Assembly (NCBI RefSeq): GCF_003148745.1
Contig: NZ_QGGU01000009.1
Span: 1-64,000, forward strand
Origin: Pleionea mediterranea
GTDB lineage: Bacteria; Pseudomonadota; Gammaproteobacteria; Enterobacterales; Kangiellaceae
DNA length: 64,000 nt
Direction: 5' to 3'
Below, in pieces: positions 34,715 to 43,403 of this stretch (position 1 is the stretch's first letter; each line of letters opens with the position of its first letter). Position numbers and translations under genes: made by a program. Under the pieces are notes generated by a model. It saw only the letters and a program-made list of their open reading frames with translations. It did not search any database and was not told where the DNA came from.

Positions 34715-34788
34715 CCAGAAAGTGACTGACTTTTTATTGAAACCCGAACGACGGGTAATTGTTGATAAAAAAATCAGTCACTTTCTGG
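34715..34788 (-). promoter_or_regulatory. pnp leader hairpin, candidate RNase III processing site
   Basis: Fifteen-base perfect arms (CCAGAAAGTGACTGA at 34715-34729 and its complement at 34774-34788) enclose further pairing. TTTTTAT pairs with ATAAAAA, and ACCCG (34742-34746) with CGGGT (34752-34756). The result is a roughly 74-nt, mostly double-stranded stem 90 nt upstream of the pnp start codon. In E. coli, RNase III cleaves such a stem in the pnp leader and PNPase then represses its own mRNA. The structure is seen here; its function is inferred. Confidence 0.75.
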
Positions 34789-34853
34789 CTAAAAACGAAC
34801 CTTGCTCTAAATGCCAGTGTAGTCTATTGAAAAGTGCGATTATTCAGTAGCAA

Positions 34854-34879
34854 AAAGGGGCTTAATAAGCCCCTTTAAA
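34854..34879 (-). terminator. Terminator-like hairpin between rpsO and pnp
   Basis: AAGGGGCTT / AAGCCCCTT forms a perfect stem around TA, with a T-run on the minus strand, 10 bp after the rpsO stop. It probably attenuates read-through from rpsO into pnp. Confidence 0.85.
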
Positions 34880-34888
34880 CTCAAACTT

Positions 34889-35158
34889 TTATCGGCGTAA
34901 GCCCAGTTTGCTGATTAGGTCACTGTAACGACCCTGGTCTTTCTTCTTCAAGTAGTCCAGCAACTTACGACGCTGGCTTACCATTCTTAATAATCCACGA
35001 CGCGAATGATGGTCGTGTTTATTGGCTTTAAAATGGCCTTGAAGATGATTGATTTGAGCGGTTAAAAGCGCTACTTGAACCTCAGGTGATCCAGTATCGT
35101 TTTCACCACGACCGTGTTCAGCAACAATGCTCGCTTTCGCTTCTGCACTTAATGACAT
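34889..35158 (-). CDS. rpsO: 30S ribosomal protein S15
   Basis: The true start is the ATG at 35158 ([17 protein letters not shown]), with a GGAG site. It yields 89 aa, exactly the family length. S15 binds 16S rRNA early in 30S assembly. The conserved segments [22 protein letters not shown] and [23 protein letters not shown] are intact. The gene normally follows truB directly, but here two unrelated genes intervene, so it depends on its own promoter at 35239-35267. Confidence 0.98.
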   Translation of the reverse strand: MSLSAEAKASIVAEHGRGENDTGSPEVQVALLTAQINHLQGHFKANKHDHHSRRGLLRMVSQRRKLLDYLKKKDQGRYSDLISKLGLRR

Positions 35159-35238
35159 ATATTTCTCCGTTAGTGACTTTTCAAAAAATAGCTCAGAACC
35201 AATCACTAATTCAGTTCAAAGCTACAACATCGGACGCG

Positions 35239-35267
35239 ATTCTACCTGAGCTCAAGCCTCAGAGCAA
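35239..35267 (-). promoter_or_regulatory. Sigma-70 promoter of rpsO
   Basis: On the minus strand, TTGCTC (35262-35267) and TAGAAT (35239-35244) are separated by 17 bp. This lies 80 bp upstream of the rpsO start codon and just past the methyltransferase stop. Confidence 0.65.
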
Positions 35268-35273
35268 TAACAG

Positions 35274-36203
35274 TCATACCTTTCTGTAAATAAAGTAATT
35301 ACCAGCGGTATGACTATTATTATAAATCAAGTTGCCTTTCTCTATTAATTCAACGCCATTGTTCTCGATTTTCTTATACCAAACTGGATTATCCTTCATC
35401 ATTTTATGCACATTTACTAAGTCAAGCATTCTAGCCTTGCCATTTTGAAGCGCTTGAAAAAAATCAAATAATCTGTGCTTATTCTGCATAAACACAGTAG
35501 GTTCAGCAGAAATAACAAATTTACAGGACTCTAATAACAGCTTAAGCATCGGTGATGCTTTTGTAAGTAAACTTCTATCTAGTTCATCGAAGGTTTGCTT
35601 CATTAAAGGCTGGAGTTCTTTTTGACTTGCATCATTTCGAACTAACTTTCTAATTCGACTAAAAAAAGATATAGGTTCAAGTAGCTTATAATCGTTTGTT
35701 GTAACTTCAAGAATACGTGCGTCGCTAGTATGTGAAACAATTGCAACTGTACCTTTACTTTTCAATAACTTAGATAACTTCACTCCGACAACACCTAAGT
35801 TACAATACTCAATACCGTACTGACTGCATATCAAGTCAAATGAATCATCATCAAAGCTAAGCTCTTCAATTCTTGTCGATGGCTTAAATTGGATCTGATT
35901 TAAATACGGCTCTAACTGAGGGTAACGTGCCTTAATTGCTGCAATATCGATTGAAGCGGCATCAACCGCAATAATAGAAAAGTTCTTTTGATGGATATCG
36001 GAAAACTCCGCCGCTAACAATGCGATAGCGCCATTACCGGTGCAAACATCCAATATGACCGCGCTTTCAGGCAGTTGTTTAAATTGCTCGAACCAGAAGT
36101 GTTTAATTTCTCGATCGTAATTATCACGAAAACCAACCGGCAGCGACGTGATGTTGCCTTGCGACCAGTAGCCGCTCCAATGTTCAATATTCTGGGAAAC
36201 CAT
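35274..36203 (-). CDS. Class I SAM-dependent methyltransferase of unknown substrate
   Basis: The 309-aa product has a methyltransferase domain in its first 170 residues. Motif I is VILDVCTGNGAIALLAAEF (about 49-67); IIAVDAASIDIAAIKARY is the acidic-loop region (the Asp binds the SAM ribose), and FDLICSQYGIEYC is motif IV. The C-terminal half is helical, with no recognised domain. The gene is AT-rich relative to the surrounding translation genes. It lies between truB and rpsO, which are normally adjacent, and is transcribed on the operon strand. This suggests an insertion. The closest functional class (small molecule, quinone or protein) cannot be told. Confidence 0.82.
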   Translation of the reverse strand: MVSQNIEHWSGYWSQGNITSLPVGFRDNYDREIKHFWFEQFKQLPESAVILDVCTGNGAIALLAAEFSDIHQKNFSIIAVDAASIDIAAIKARYPQLEPYLNQIQFKPSTRIEELSFDDDSFDLICSQYGIEYCNLGVVGVKLSKLLKSKGTVAIVSHTSDARILEVTTNDYKLLEPISFFSRIRKLVRNDASQKELQPLMKQTFDELDRSLLTKASPMLKLLLESCKFVISAEPTVFMQNKHRLFDFFQALQNGKARMLDLVNVHKMMKDNPVWYKKIENNGVELIEKGNLIYNNSHTAGNYFIYRKV

Positions 36204-36460
36204 GTATCAATCACTCTAAAATTTTTTCTATATTTTACACACTTTTGTCGTATTCAACAGGTTTGCGCGCCCTGAGATAAACAGGTATGAACTAACTTAA
36301 AAAACACACTCCAATTCCTACCCAAATTTGCAATAACAATCCAGCGCAACTTTCCAACGCAGCTTTGAATCCAGATACACATTTGACACAATTTATTACA
36401 GCCCGACACGCATTAATCAGATTATAACTGCTTAAATAATAATCATGGTCGTAACAACAA

Positions 36461-36949
36461 ATGGAACCTACAATAATGAATCAGCCAGATAGTCATGCAA
36501 AGCAGCGGTCATCTCAATTATCGTCGTCAGGCAACAACAGTAATCTTCCCTCAATAATATCGCTCGGTAACCTTACACTAAATCTTCAAAACCAGACTCT
36601 AATCATCAATGAAACCTCACATCACTTACGCCTTAAACTGTTTCACCTATTGATCGTTCTGATGGAATATCAGGGAAAACCTGTGACACGAGAAGAGTTG
36701 ATCAATCGTGTCTGGAAGGGAAATTATTACATTGGCGAAAAAGGCTTAACCCATGCCATTTGTATGTTGCGAACCATACTCAAGCAACCGGGTGCATCGG
36801 GTGTTTCCATTGAAACCGTTTTAAATACGGGCTATCAGTTGAAAGTTAAACCTTTGATGCAACAAGAAAAAACTCAAAATGAAGCGAATGAAACACCGCA
36901 CTATAATGTTGATACAAACTCACCAAGTTGGTGGCCACAAAAACCTTAA
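36461..36949 (+). CDS. OmpR/CadC-type winged-helix DNA-binding protein, no receiver or membrane segment
   Basis: The product is up to 162 aa (the ATG at 36476 is an alternative). A Q/S/N-rich N-terminus is followed by a trans_reg_C winged helix at about 30-125: ISLGNLTLNLQNQTLIIN, then HHLRLKLFHLLIVLMEYQGKPVTREELINRVW, then EKGLTHAICMLRTILKQ and a wing ending INTGYQL-like. Unlike OmpR it has no receiver; unlike CadC it has no membrane helix. It could be a truncated relative. It is divergent from the methyltransferase gene, which it might control, and overlaps the truB stop by 4 bp in convergent orientation. Confidence 0.8.
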   Translation: MEPTIMNQPDSHAKQRSSQLSSSGNNSNLPSIISLGNLTLNLQNQTLIINETSHHLRLKLFHLLIVLMEYQGKPVTREELINRVWKGNYYIGEKGLTHAICMLRTILKQPGASGVSIETVLNTGYQLKVKPLMQQEKTQNEANETPHYNVDTNSPSWWPQKP

Positions 36950-37872
36950 CGCGTTAAATTAGCAATCAGTCGTTTTGGTGCTAACAGGAACTCATCGTTA
37001 AGCGCCGCCACACCTAAAAAGCGATGGGCTTCATCGTAAACTTTGATAACCGGGCTGTTTTCATCTTTTGCATCAGGAGAATTTACTGGCTGCCCTTGTA
37101 GAAAAAAGTTTGCAGACTCGTCATCCAGAGTCACATGAGGATACCCCATCAACGATTCATCACTGCTCAACAATAAATCATCCATATCGGTAAAAGCATC
37201 GTTATTTCTCAGAGCCTCGAGCTCAGCCATGGTAATCATATCTTGTGCTTTAAAGTGAGCAACCCACTCACGTCGCAAGGCTGTTACATGGGCACCGCAA
37301 CCTAACTGGTCACCAATGTCTTCCACCAGATTGCGTATGTAGGTCCCTTTACTGCACTCAACATACATTGAGAACGAATCGGCTGTAAACTCGGTCAGTT
37401 CTATGCGGTAAATATGGATGGCTCTTGCTTTCCTTTCTACCTCAATTCCTTGACGAGCCAGTTTGTAAAGCGGTTGGCCATTGTGTTTTAGTGCAGAAAA
37501 CATCGATGGAATTTGCATCGATTCGCCAGCAAATGACTGGATTACTTTAAGTAATTCTGGTTCTGTCGCCGAAACTTCCCGAACATCTCTTACGTCGCCT
37601 TCGGCATCAGCAGTTGTCGTGGTGACACCTAATTTAGCGGTGACTTTATAGGCTTTATCTGAGTTCAGTAGATAATGGGAAAACTTGGTGGCTTCACCAA
37701 AACAAATAGGCAACATACCGCTTGCTAAAGGATCAAGACTGCCAGTATGACCGGCTTTTTGAGCGTTATACATTCGTCTAACCTGTTGCAGAACGAAATT
37801 AGACGAGCCTCCGGTGGGTTTATCCAACAGAAGTATGCCATCCAATGGGCGACCTTTTCTTCGACGAGCCAT
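36946..37872 (-). CDS. truB: tRNA pseudouridine-55 synthase TruB
   Basis: The 308-aa enzyme has the N-terminal motif GILLLDKPTGGSSNFVLQQV and the catalytic Asp in GHTGSLDPLASGMLPICFGEATKFS (about residues 41-65). The VECSKGTYIRNLVEDIGDQLG motif follows, then a C-terminal PUA-like extension. It makes Psi55 in the T-loop of tRNAs. It is the last gene of the rimP operon here, 41 bp after rbfA; its 3' end abuts the inserted regulator gene, and no terminator is visible. Confidence 0.97.
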   Translation of the reverse strand: MARRRKGRPLDGILLLDKPTGGSSNFVLQQVRRMYNAQKAGHTGSLDPLASGMLPICFGEATKFSHYLLNSDKAYKVTAKLGVTTTTADAEGDVRDVREVSATEPELLKVIQSFAGESMQIPSMFSALKHNGQPLYKLARQGIEVERKARAIHIYRIELTEFTADSFSMYVECSKGTYIRNLVEDIGDQLGCGAHVTALRREWVAHFKAQDMITMAELEALRNNDAFTDMDDLLLSSDESLMGYPHVTLDDESANFFLQGQPVNSPDAKDENSPVIKVYDEAHRFLGVAALNDEFLLAPKRLIANLTR

Positions 37873-37913
37873 ATATTAAGGTAATCTTGTAAGTTATAGA
37901 TGATGAATAAGGA

Positions 37914-38309
37914 TTATTCGTTTTCGTCAGTTCCGTTGTTATTCACATCGGTATCTTTCGAACGAGCCTTATCAATCAAAGAGGACATGACCTGCCCCCG
38001 GACAATTGAGGTGTCGTGTTTAAAGTGTAATTGCGGCATTACACGCATACGCACCTTACTCGCCAGAGTAGTGCGTATAAATCCTTCCGCTTTTTCCAGA
38101 ACACGCAAGGCTTCGGTAATTTCCTCAGGTTCATCTTTACCCAAAAAGGAAACAAACACCTTGGCGTGTTGGAGATCGCGGGTGATCTCTACGGCCAGCA
38201 CCGTTGGCATACCAACGCGAGGATCTTTGATCTCGCGTTGTAGTATGAGTGCCAGTTCGCGCTGCAGTTGTTCTGCAACGCGATCAGTACGACTGAACTC
38301 TCGATTCAT
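37914..38309 (-). CDS. rbfA: Ribosome-binding factor A
   Basis: The 131-aa KH-type protein has the family features REFSRTDRVAEQLQRELALILQREIKDPR, VEITRDLQHAKVFVSFLG and PQLHFKHDTSI. RbfA binds the 5' end of 16S rRNA and is needed for late 30S maturation, especially in the cold. The last 20 residues are charged and disordered-looking. It lies 27 bp downstream of infB. Confidence 0.96.
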   Translation of the reverse strand: MNREFSRTDRVAEQLQRELALILQREIKDPRVGMPTVLAVEITRDLQHAKVFVSFLGKDEPEEITEALRVLEKAEGFIRTTLASKVRMRVMPQLHFKHDTSIVRGQVMSSLIDKARSKDTDVNNNGTDENE

Positions 38310-38336
38310 GGTTCGTTTTCCTCAAGTAACAGTCGA

Positions 38337-41048
38337 TTAAATGGTACGTGCAACTTCAATCACTTCGAAACACTCGATTTGATCGCCAGACTTAACATCA
38401 TTGTAGTTTTTCACACCAATACCACATTCCATGCCGTTTCTGACTTCTTGCACATCGTCTTTGAATCGACGTAATGACTCAAGTTCACCTTCGTATATCA
38501 CAACATTGTCGCGCAATACACGGATAGGATTGTTTCGTTTTACGGAACCTTCAGTCACCATACAGCCGGCAATGGCGCCAAACTTGGGTGAGCGGAACAC
38601 GTCACGAACTTCCGCAAGACCGATAATTTCTTGACGACGTTCTGGTGATAACATACCGGACATAGCCGCTTTGATTTCATCAATAACGTCATAAATAACA
38701 CTGTAGTAGCGTAAATCCACCGCTTCGTTTTCGGCAACTTTTCTGGCAGCGGCATCAGCACGTACATTAAAGCCGACAATAAAAGCATCTGAAGCTGCCG
38801 CTAATGACACATCGGTTTCAGCAATACCGCCAACGCCTGTGGCAATCACATTGACCGACACTTCATCAGTGGATAAATCGGTTAACGATTTAACAATGGC
38901 TTCCGCCGAACCTTGAACATCCGCTTTAACAATAACACTGAGTACTTTCTTTTCCGACTCGGTCATATTGGCAAACATGTTTTCCAGCTTGGCTTTTTGC
39001 TGCTTGGCCAACTTGTCATCACGCTGCTTGCTTTCACGAGATGACGCAACATCTCGTGCCTTACGTTCATTTTCAACCGCCAGCATTTCATCGCCCGCAG
39101 AAGGTACACCAGACAGACCCAATACCTCGACCGGAGTCGATGGACCGGCTTCTTGAACCTGTTGTCCCTGATCATCAATTAATGCCCGAATTCGACCATA
39201 ATGATGACCGGCCAACATAATATCGCCTTTACGTAAGGTACCGGACTGAACCAATACCGACGCAACCGCACCGCGGCCTTTATCGAGTCTTGCTTCAATC
39301 ACAAGACCTTTGGCATGCCCTTCTCGTGGCGCTTTAAATTCAAGCAGTTCTGCTTGAAGTGAAATAGCATCAAGCAGCTCATCCACACCTTCACCAGACT
39401 TAGCAGAAAGATGAATAAACTGAGTGTCACCACCCCAGTCTTCTGGCAGTACATCCTGTTGTGATAATTCATTTTTCACACGATCTGGATCCGCTTCAGG
39501 CTTATCCATTTTATTAACCGCAACAATCATTGGCACACCGGCCGCTTTTGAATGCTGGATGGCTTCGATAGTCTGAGGCATAACGCCATCGTCTGCAGCA
39601 ACAACAAGGATAACGATGTCCGTTGCATTGGCACCACGAGCACGCATAGAAGTAAACGCTGCGTGACCTGGCGTATCTAGGAAGGTGATTCCGCCACGAG
39701 CGGTTTCAACATGGTAGGCACCTATGTGCTGGGTAATACCACCGGCTTCGCCATCGGCAACTTTAGCGGTTCGAATATAATCCAGCAGCGATGTTTTACC
39801 GTGATCAACGTGACCCATAATTGTCACAACCGGAGCACGCGGTGACAACTCACCGGAATCCTGACTTTCATCAGCCTGACTCATTAACTCGGCTTCAGCG
39901 GAAACATCTTGTTTTGCGACTGCTGTATGACCCATCTCTTCAACCAGCAACATAGCGGTATCCTGATCAATCATTTGATTGATGGTTGCCATGGTGCCCA
40001 TTTTCATTAAGTTTTTGATCAGTTCGGCCGCTTTGATCGACATTAACTGAGCCAGATCGCCGATGGTGATTTCTTCAGGAACTTCTACGTTGATAACTTT
40101 TTTATCCTGTGGTTTTGAGAAGCCGTGCTGCAGTGCTTTAGGGGCTTTCATTGGTTTTGCAGAGCGCGGCGCCAAGTCTACTTTTTCAGACTTTCTGCGC
40201 GACGATGAATAACGACTGATGATGTCATCATTATCCGACTCACTGCCACCACGCTTCTTCTTTTTGCGCTTTTTCTTCGATGGCGTAGCGTCTGCTCGAG
40301 CATCCGCTGGCGGTGCTGCAGGACGTAATCGCTTAGGCCCTGAACTCTTATCTTCTTTCGCTGCATTTTCTGCTTCAAGCTTGGCTTTGGCTGCTTCTTC
40401 TGCCTGCCGCTTAACCTGCTCGGTAATGCGCGCTTCAACTTCTGCCTGTGTCATGGCTTCGGCTTCGGCTTTCATTTTATCGGCCATAACCGCGCGTTCA
40501 GCAGCCGCTTTTTCGGCTTCTTGCTGCGCTTTAATATCCGCTGCTGATGGCTCGGCTTTCGCAGTTTCTTGCTGCTCGGTAGCAGCGTCTTCAGCTTTAG
40601 CAGGAGCCGTATCTTTTGTGCTTTCGGTTTTGGCAGACTCTGACTCACCTGAACTGACTGCTTCTGCTTTAGTGTCAACCGGAGCTTCGGTAACCTGCTC
40701 TTCCGGTTTTGTTTCAAGCACTTCTGGTTCTGCCGTTTCAGCCCCACCTTTTTTCACATAGGTGCGCTTTTTTCGAACTTCAACGGTTACGGTTTTCGCC
40801 TTACCGGTGGATCCTGTAACCTTGAGCGAGCTTCTTTTTGAACGCTTTAGAGTGATGCGCCGTGGCTCACCACCTTCTTTCTCACCGTGACTTTGTTTGA
40901 GGTACGCGAGCAATGTTTGTTTCTGCTCATCGGACACAACATCGTCGGCTCCGGTCATGCTGAGTCCGGCACTTTTCATCTGTTCCAGTAGCTTTTCTAC
41001 TGGAGTGCCAACGGTTTCAGCGAGTTTTGCGACTGTTACTTCTGACAT
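38337..41048 (-). CDS. infB: Translation initiation factor IF-2
   Basis: The 903-aa GTPase has an N-terminal IF2_N domain ([26 protein letters not shown]) and a long A/E/K-rich charged region (about 90-270). A second IF2_N-like segment is followed by the G domain, with [15 protein letters not shown] (G1, about 411), DTPGHAAF (G3) and NKMD (G4). Domains II-IV follow to the C-terminus. It brings initiator tRNA to the 30S subunit. The length is close to E. coli IF2 (890 aa). Internal starts giving shorter forms, known in E. coli, cannot be decided here. Confidence 0.98.
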   Translation of the reverse strand: MSEVTVAKLAETVGTPVEKLLEQMKSAGLSMTGADDVVSDEQKQTLLAYLKQSHGEKEGGEPRRITLKRSKRSSLKVTGSTGKAKTVTVEVRKKRTYVKKGGAETAEPEVLETKPEEQVTEAPVDTKAEAVSSGESESAKTESTKDTAPAKAEDAATEQQETAKAEPSAADIKAQQEAEKAAAERAVMADKMKAEAEAMTQAEVEARITEQVKRQAEEAAKAKLEAENAAKEDKSSGPKRLRPAAPPADARADATPSKKKRKKKKRGGSESDNDDIISRYSSSRRKSEKVDLAPRSAKPMKAPKALQHGFSKPQDKKVINVEVPEEITIGDLAQLMSIKAAELIKNLMKMGTMATINQMIDQDTAMLLVEEMGHTAVAKQDVSAEAELMSQADESQDSGELSPRAPVVTIMGHVDHGKTSLLDYIRTAKVADGEAGGITQHIGAYHVETARGGITFLDTPGHAAFTSMRARGANATDIVILVVAADDGVMPQTIEAIQHSKAAGVPMIVAVNKMDKPEADPDRVKNELSQQDVLPEDWGGDTQFIHLSAKSGEGVDELLDAISLQAELLEFKAPREGHAKGLVIEARLDKGRGAVASVLVQSGTLRKGDIMLAGHHYGRIRALIDDQGQQVQEAGPSTPVEVLGLSGVPSAGDEMLAVENERKARDVASSRESKQRDDKLAKQQKAKLENMFANMTESEKKVLSVIVKADVQGSAEAIVKSLTDLSTDEVSVNVIATGVGGIAETDVSLAAASDAFIVGFNVRADAAARKVAENEAVDLRYYSVIYDVIDEIKAAMSGMLSPERRQEIIGLAEVRDVFRSPKFGAIAGCMVTEGSVKRNNPIRVLRDNVVIYEGELESLRRFKDDVQEVRNGMECGIGVKNYNDVKSGDQIECFEVIEVARTI

Positions 41049-41066
41049 TCGTTACGGCCCCCAGAA

Positions 41067-42566
41067 TTAAGATTCTTCATTTTCAAACCAGGGTGCCCGA
41101 GCTGCGAGTATTATTTCGCCTGCTTTTTGTTCGGTCATCCCCTCGATTTCAATCAACTCATCGACAGACTGCTCTGCCAAATCTTCCATGGTACGGATGC
41201 CCATGCCTGCCAATTTATAAGCCAGCTGCTTTTCCATACCATCCATATTAAGCAGGTCCTCAGCAGGTTCAGAAGCATCTAACTTTTCTTCGCTGGCAAT
41301 CGCCTTGGTTAATAAAACATCTTTGGCACGAGCTCTCAACTCCTCGACCAAATCTTCATCAAAGTCTTCAATTTCTAACATTTCTGCCAGCGGTACATAA
41401 GCGACTTCTTCCATCGTGGTAAAGCCTTCCTGCACCAATACAGCCGCCAAGTCTTCATCAACACCTAAATCGTCCATAAAGCTCTTAACAATACTTTCGC
41501 TTTCAACCGTATTTTTCGCTTCAAAATCGGCTTCGGTCATAACATTCAGCGTCCAGCCGGTTAGCTCACTGGCTAAGCGTACGTTTTGACCGGTACGACC
41601 AATGGCTTGTGCCAACTGATCTTCATCCACCGCAATGTCCATGCTGTGACTGTCTTCGTCCACAACAATAGACGCCACTTCAGCAGGTGCCATGGCATTA
41701 ATCACATACTGTGCCGGGTTATCATCAAACAGAACAATATCGATACGTTCGTTATCAAGTTCCCCTGAGACAGCCTGAACACGAGAACCGCGCATACCAA
41801 CACAGGCACCCACAGGATCAATTCGTTTATCATTGGTTTTAACGGCTATCTTGGCGCGAGAACCAGGATCACGAGCGGCACCTTTCAATTCAATCACTTC
41901 TTCAGCGATTTCAGGAACCTCTATACGGAACAATTCAATCAGCATTTCAGGCCGTGTACGGCTGACAAATAATTGCGGACCACGGGCTTCAGGCTTAACC
42001 GCATAGAGTAAACCTCTAATACGATCGCCGGTTCGAACGGATTCGCGCGTCATCATTTCTTCACGCGGAATAATTGCCTCGGCATTGTTACCCAAATCAA
42101 GAATGATACTTTCGCGGTTGGCCTTTTTAACCACGCCAGTGACCAGCTCACCCACTCGGTGCTCAAATGCTTTAACAACTTTAGCTCGCTCAGCCTCGCG
42201 AACTTTTTGTACGATAACCTGTTTTGCAGTTTGTGCCGCAATTCGACCAAACTCTATCGATTCAATTTGCTCTTCAACATGGCCGCCAACTTCAATTTCA
42301 GGCTCTTCAACCTGAGCAGCCGATAAGCTGATCTGTGTATAAGGCGATTCAAGGCCGGTATCGGTATCTTCAACCACTTCCCAGCGGCGAAAAGTATCGT
42401 ACTCACCCGAGACGCGATCAATGGCAACGCGAACATCAATTTCACCGCCATTTTTCTTTTTGGTCGCTGTTGCAATAGCTGCTTCCAGAGCTTCAAAAAT
42501 CAATTCTGGCTCAACATCTTTCTCATTGGATACAGCGTCAACTACCAATAGTATTTCTTTACTCAT
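41067..42566 (-). CDS. nusA: Transcription elongation/termination factor NusA
   Basis: The 499-aa product has an N-terminal RNA polymerase-binding domain (1-130), an S1 domain (about 135-200), and KH1 and KH2 domains (about 205-345, with [18 protein letters not shown] and [17 protein letters not shown]). Two C-terminal acidic repeats follow ([20 protein letters not shown] and [19 protein letters not shown]). These AR repeats are typical of gammaproteobacteria. It modulates pausing, termination and antitermination. It follows rimP by 20 bp. Confidence 0.98.
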   Translation of the reverse strand: MSKEILLVVDAVSNEKDVEPELIFEALEAAIATATKKKNGGEIDVRVAIDRVSGEYDTFRRWEVVEDTDTGLESPYTQISLSAAQVEEPEIEVGGHVEEQIESIEFGRIAAQTAKQVIVQKVREAERAKVVKAFEHRVGELVTGVVKKANRESIILDLGNNAEAIIPREEMMTRESVRTGDRIRGLLYAVKPEARGPQLFVSRTRPEMLIELFRIEVPEIAEEVIELKGAARDPGSRAKIAVKTNDKRIDPVGACVGMRGSRVQAVSGELDNERIDIVLFDDNPAQYVINAMAPAEVASIVVDEDSHSMDIAVDEDQLAQAIGRTGQNVRLASELTGWTLNVMTEADFEAKNTVESESIVKSFMDDLGVDEDLAAVLVQEGFTTMEEVAYVPLAEMLEIEDFDEDLVEELRARAKDVLLTKAIASEEKLDASEPAEDLLNMDGMEKQLAYKLAGMGIRTMEDLAEQSVDELIEIEGMTEQKAGEIILAARAPWFENEES

Positions 42567-42586
42567 AGGTTAAACCTCGGTTGTAC

Positions 42587-43048
42587 TTACTTCTCACCAA
42601 AATTTGGGACAATATTAGCTTTATCGACATTGTCGAAGGCAATGGTAAACACCTGCCCATCGACGTTCATTAGTACTTGCTCACCTTCTACAGAAAGCAG
42701 TACGCCGCGGAAGTTACGCCGCCCGTCAACGGGTGCGTGACTTCTTAATTTAATTTCTTCACCTTCAAACCGCTGAAAGTGTTCAAGCTTGAACAATGGC
42801 CTGTCCATTCCCGGCGAAGACACTTCCAGATTGTAATGACCCGATATAGGATCTTCGACATCCAGAATGGCACTGACTTGGCGACTGACGGTGGCACAGT
42901 CATCAACATTTATGCCTTGCTCATGGTCAATAAAGACGCGCAGTACCGAGTGGCGTCCTTCTGCTACGTACTCAAGCCCGACAAATTCGAAGCCAACCGC
43001 TTCAACGGCAGGCTCAATCAGACCATTCAGTTCTTCTATAACCGCCAC
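42587..43048 (-). CDS. rimP: Ribosome maturation factor RimP, GTG start
   Basis: The frame extends to 43108 from an ATG inside a terminator hairpin, which is unlikely to be used. A GTG at 43048, 6 nt after AAGAGGT, gives a 153-aa protein of the normal length, starting at the family position (VIEELNGLIEPAVEAVGFEFVG). It has the RimP N-terminal domain (LRVFIDHEQGINVDDCATVSRQVSAIL) and YNLEVSSPGMDRPLF, followed by the SH3-like C-terminal domain. RimP assists 30S assembly. It is the first gene of the nusA-infB operon. Confidence 0.95.
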   Translation of the reverse strand: MAVIEELNGLIEPAVEAVGFEFVGLEYVAEGRHSVLRVFIDHEQGINVDDCATVSRQVSAILDVEDPISGHYNLEVSSPGMDRPLFKLEHFQRFEGEEIKLRSHAPVDGRRNFRGVLLSVEGEQVLMNVDGQVFTIAFDNVDKANIVPNFGEK

Positions 43049-43077
43049 CAGAGCACCTCTTAACCGTGTGTATAAAC

Positions 43078-43105
43078 AAAAAATGGGCATAAAACGCCCA
43101 TTTTT
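43078..43105 (-). terminator. Intrinsic terminator or attenuator just upstream of rimP
   Basis: On the minus strand, AAAATGGGC and GCCCATTTT flank a 7-nt GTTTTAT loop, followed by a T-run. It lies 30 nt upstream of the rimP GTG. Confidence 0.9.
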
Positions 43106-43155
43106 CAAACAACCTGTGGGCGAAATACCGCACCGTTATTTTCGCTTTGCCTAAC

Positions 43156-43182
43156 AAAAAGCCCCATAAAACGGGGCTTTTT
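43156..43182 (-). terminator. Intrinsic terminator of the initiator tRNA gene
   Basis: AAAAAGCCCC / GGGGCTTTTT with the same GTTTTAT loop is a strong terminator 15 nt after the tRNA CCA end on the minus strand. Confidence 0.94.
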
Positions 43183-43196
43183 GATATAAAAACCTG

Positions 43197-43273
<77 letters not shown>

Positions 43274-43286
43274 TCAAAGTGCCGGA

Positions 43287-43315
43287 ATTTTAACGAATAC
43301 GAGCAAGAATCACAA
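43287..43315 (-). promoter_or_regulatory. Sigma-70 promoter of tRNA-fMet
   Basis: On the minus strand, TTGTGA (43310-43315) and TAAAAT (43287-43292) have a 17-bp spacer. A G/C-rich discriminator (TCCGGC) follows, as in stringently controlled stable-RNA promoters. The predicted start falls a few bases ahead of the tRNA 5' end. Confidence 0.65.
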
Positions 43316-43403
43316 GTATAAGGCATAATTAACCTGAATTCGCATAAGACGAATAAATTTTTGGCCACAGTAAGCCATGCGTCAAACAGGATATTAATAC
43401 TTA

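Noticed and set aside
37900-38340. 146-codon frame antisense to rbfA
   Set aside because: It covers the whole of rbfA on the opposite strand; rbfA is unmistakable and the antisense product has no recognisable feature.
40219-40761. 180-codon frame antisense to infB
   Set aside because: It is an alanine/serine-rich mirror of the low-complexity A/E/K region of IF-2, a typical shadow frame.
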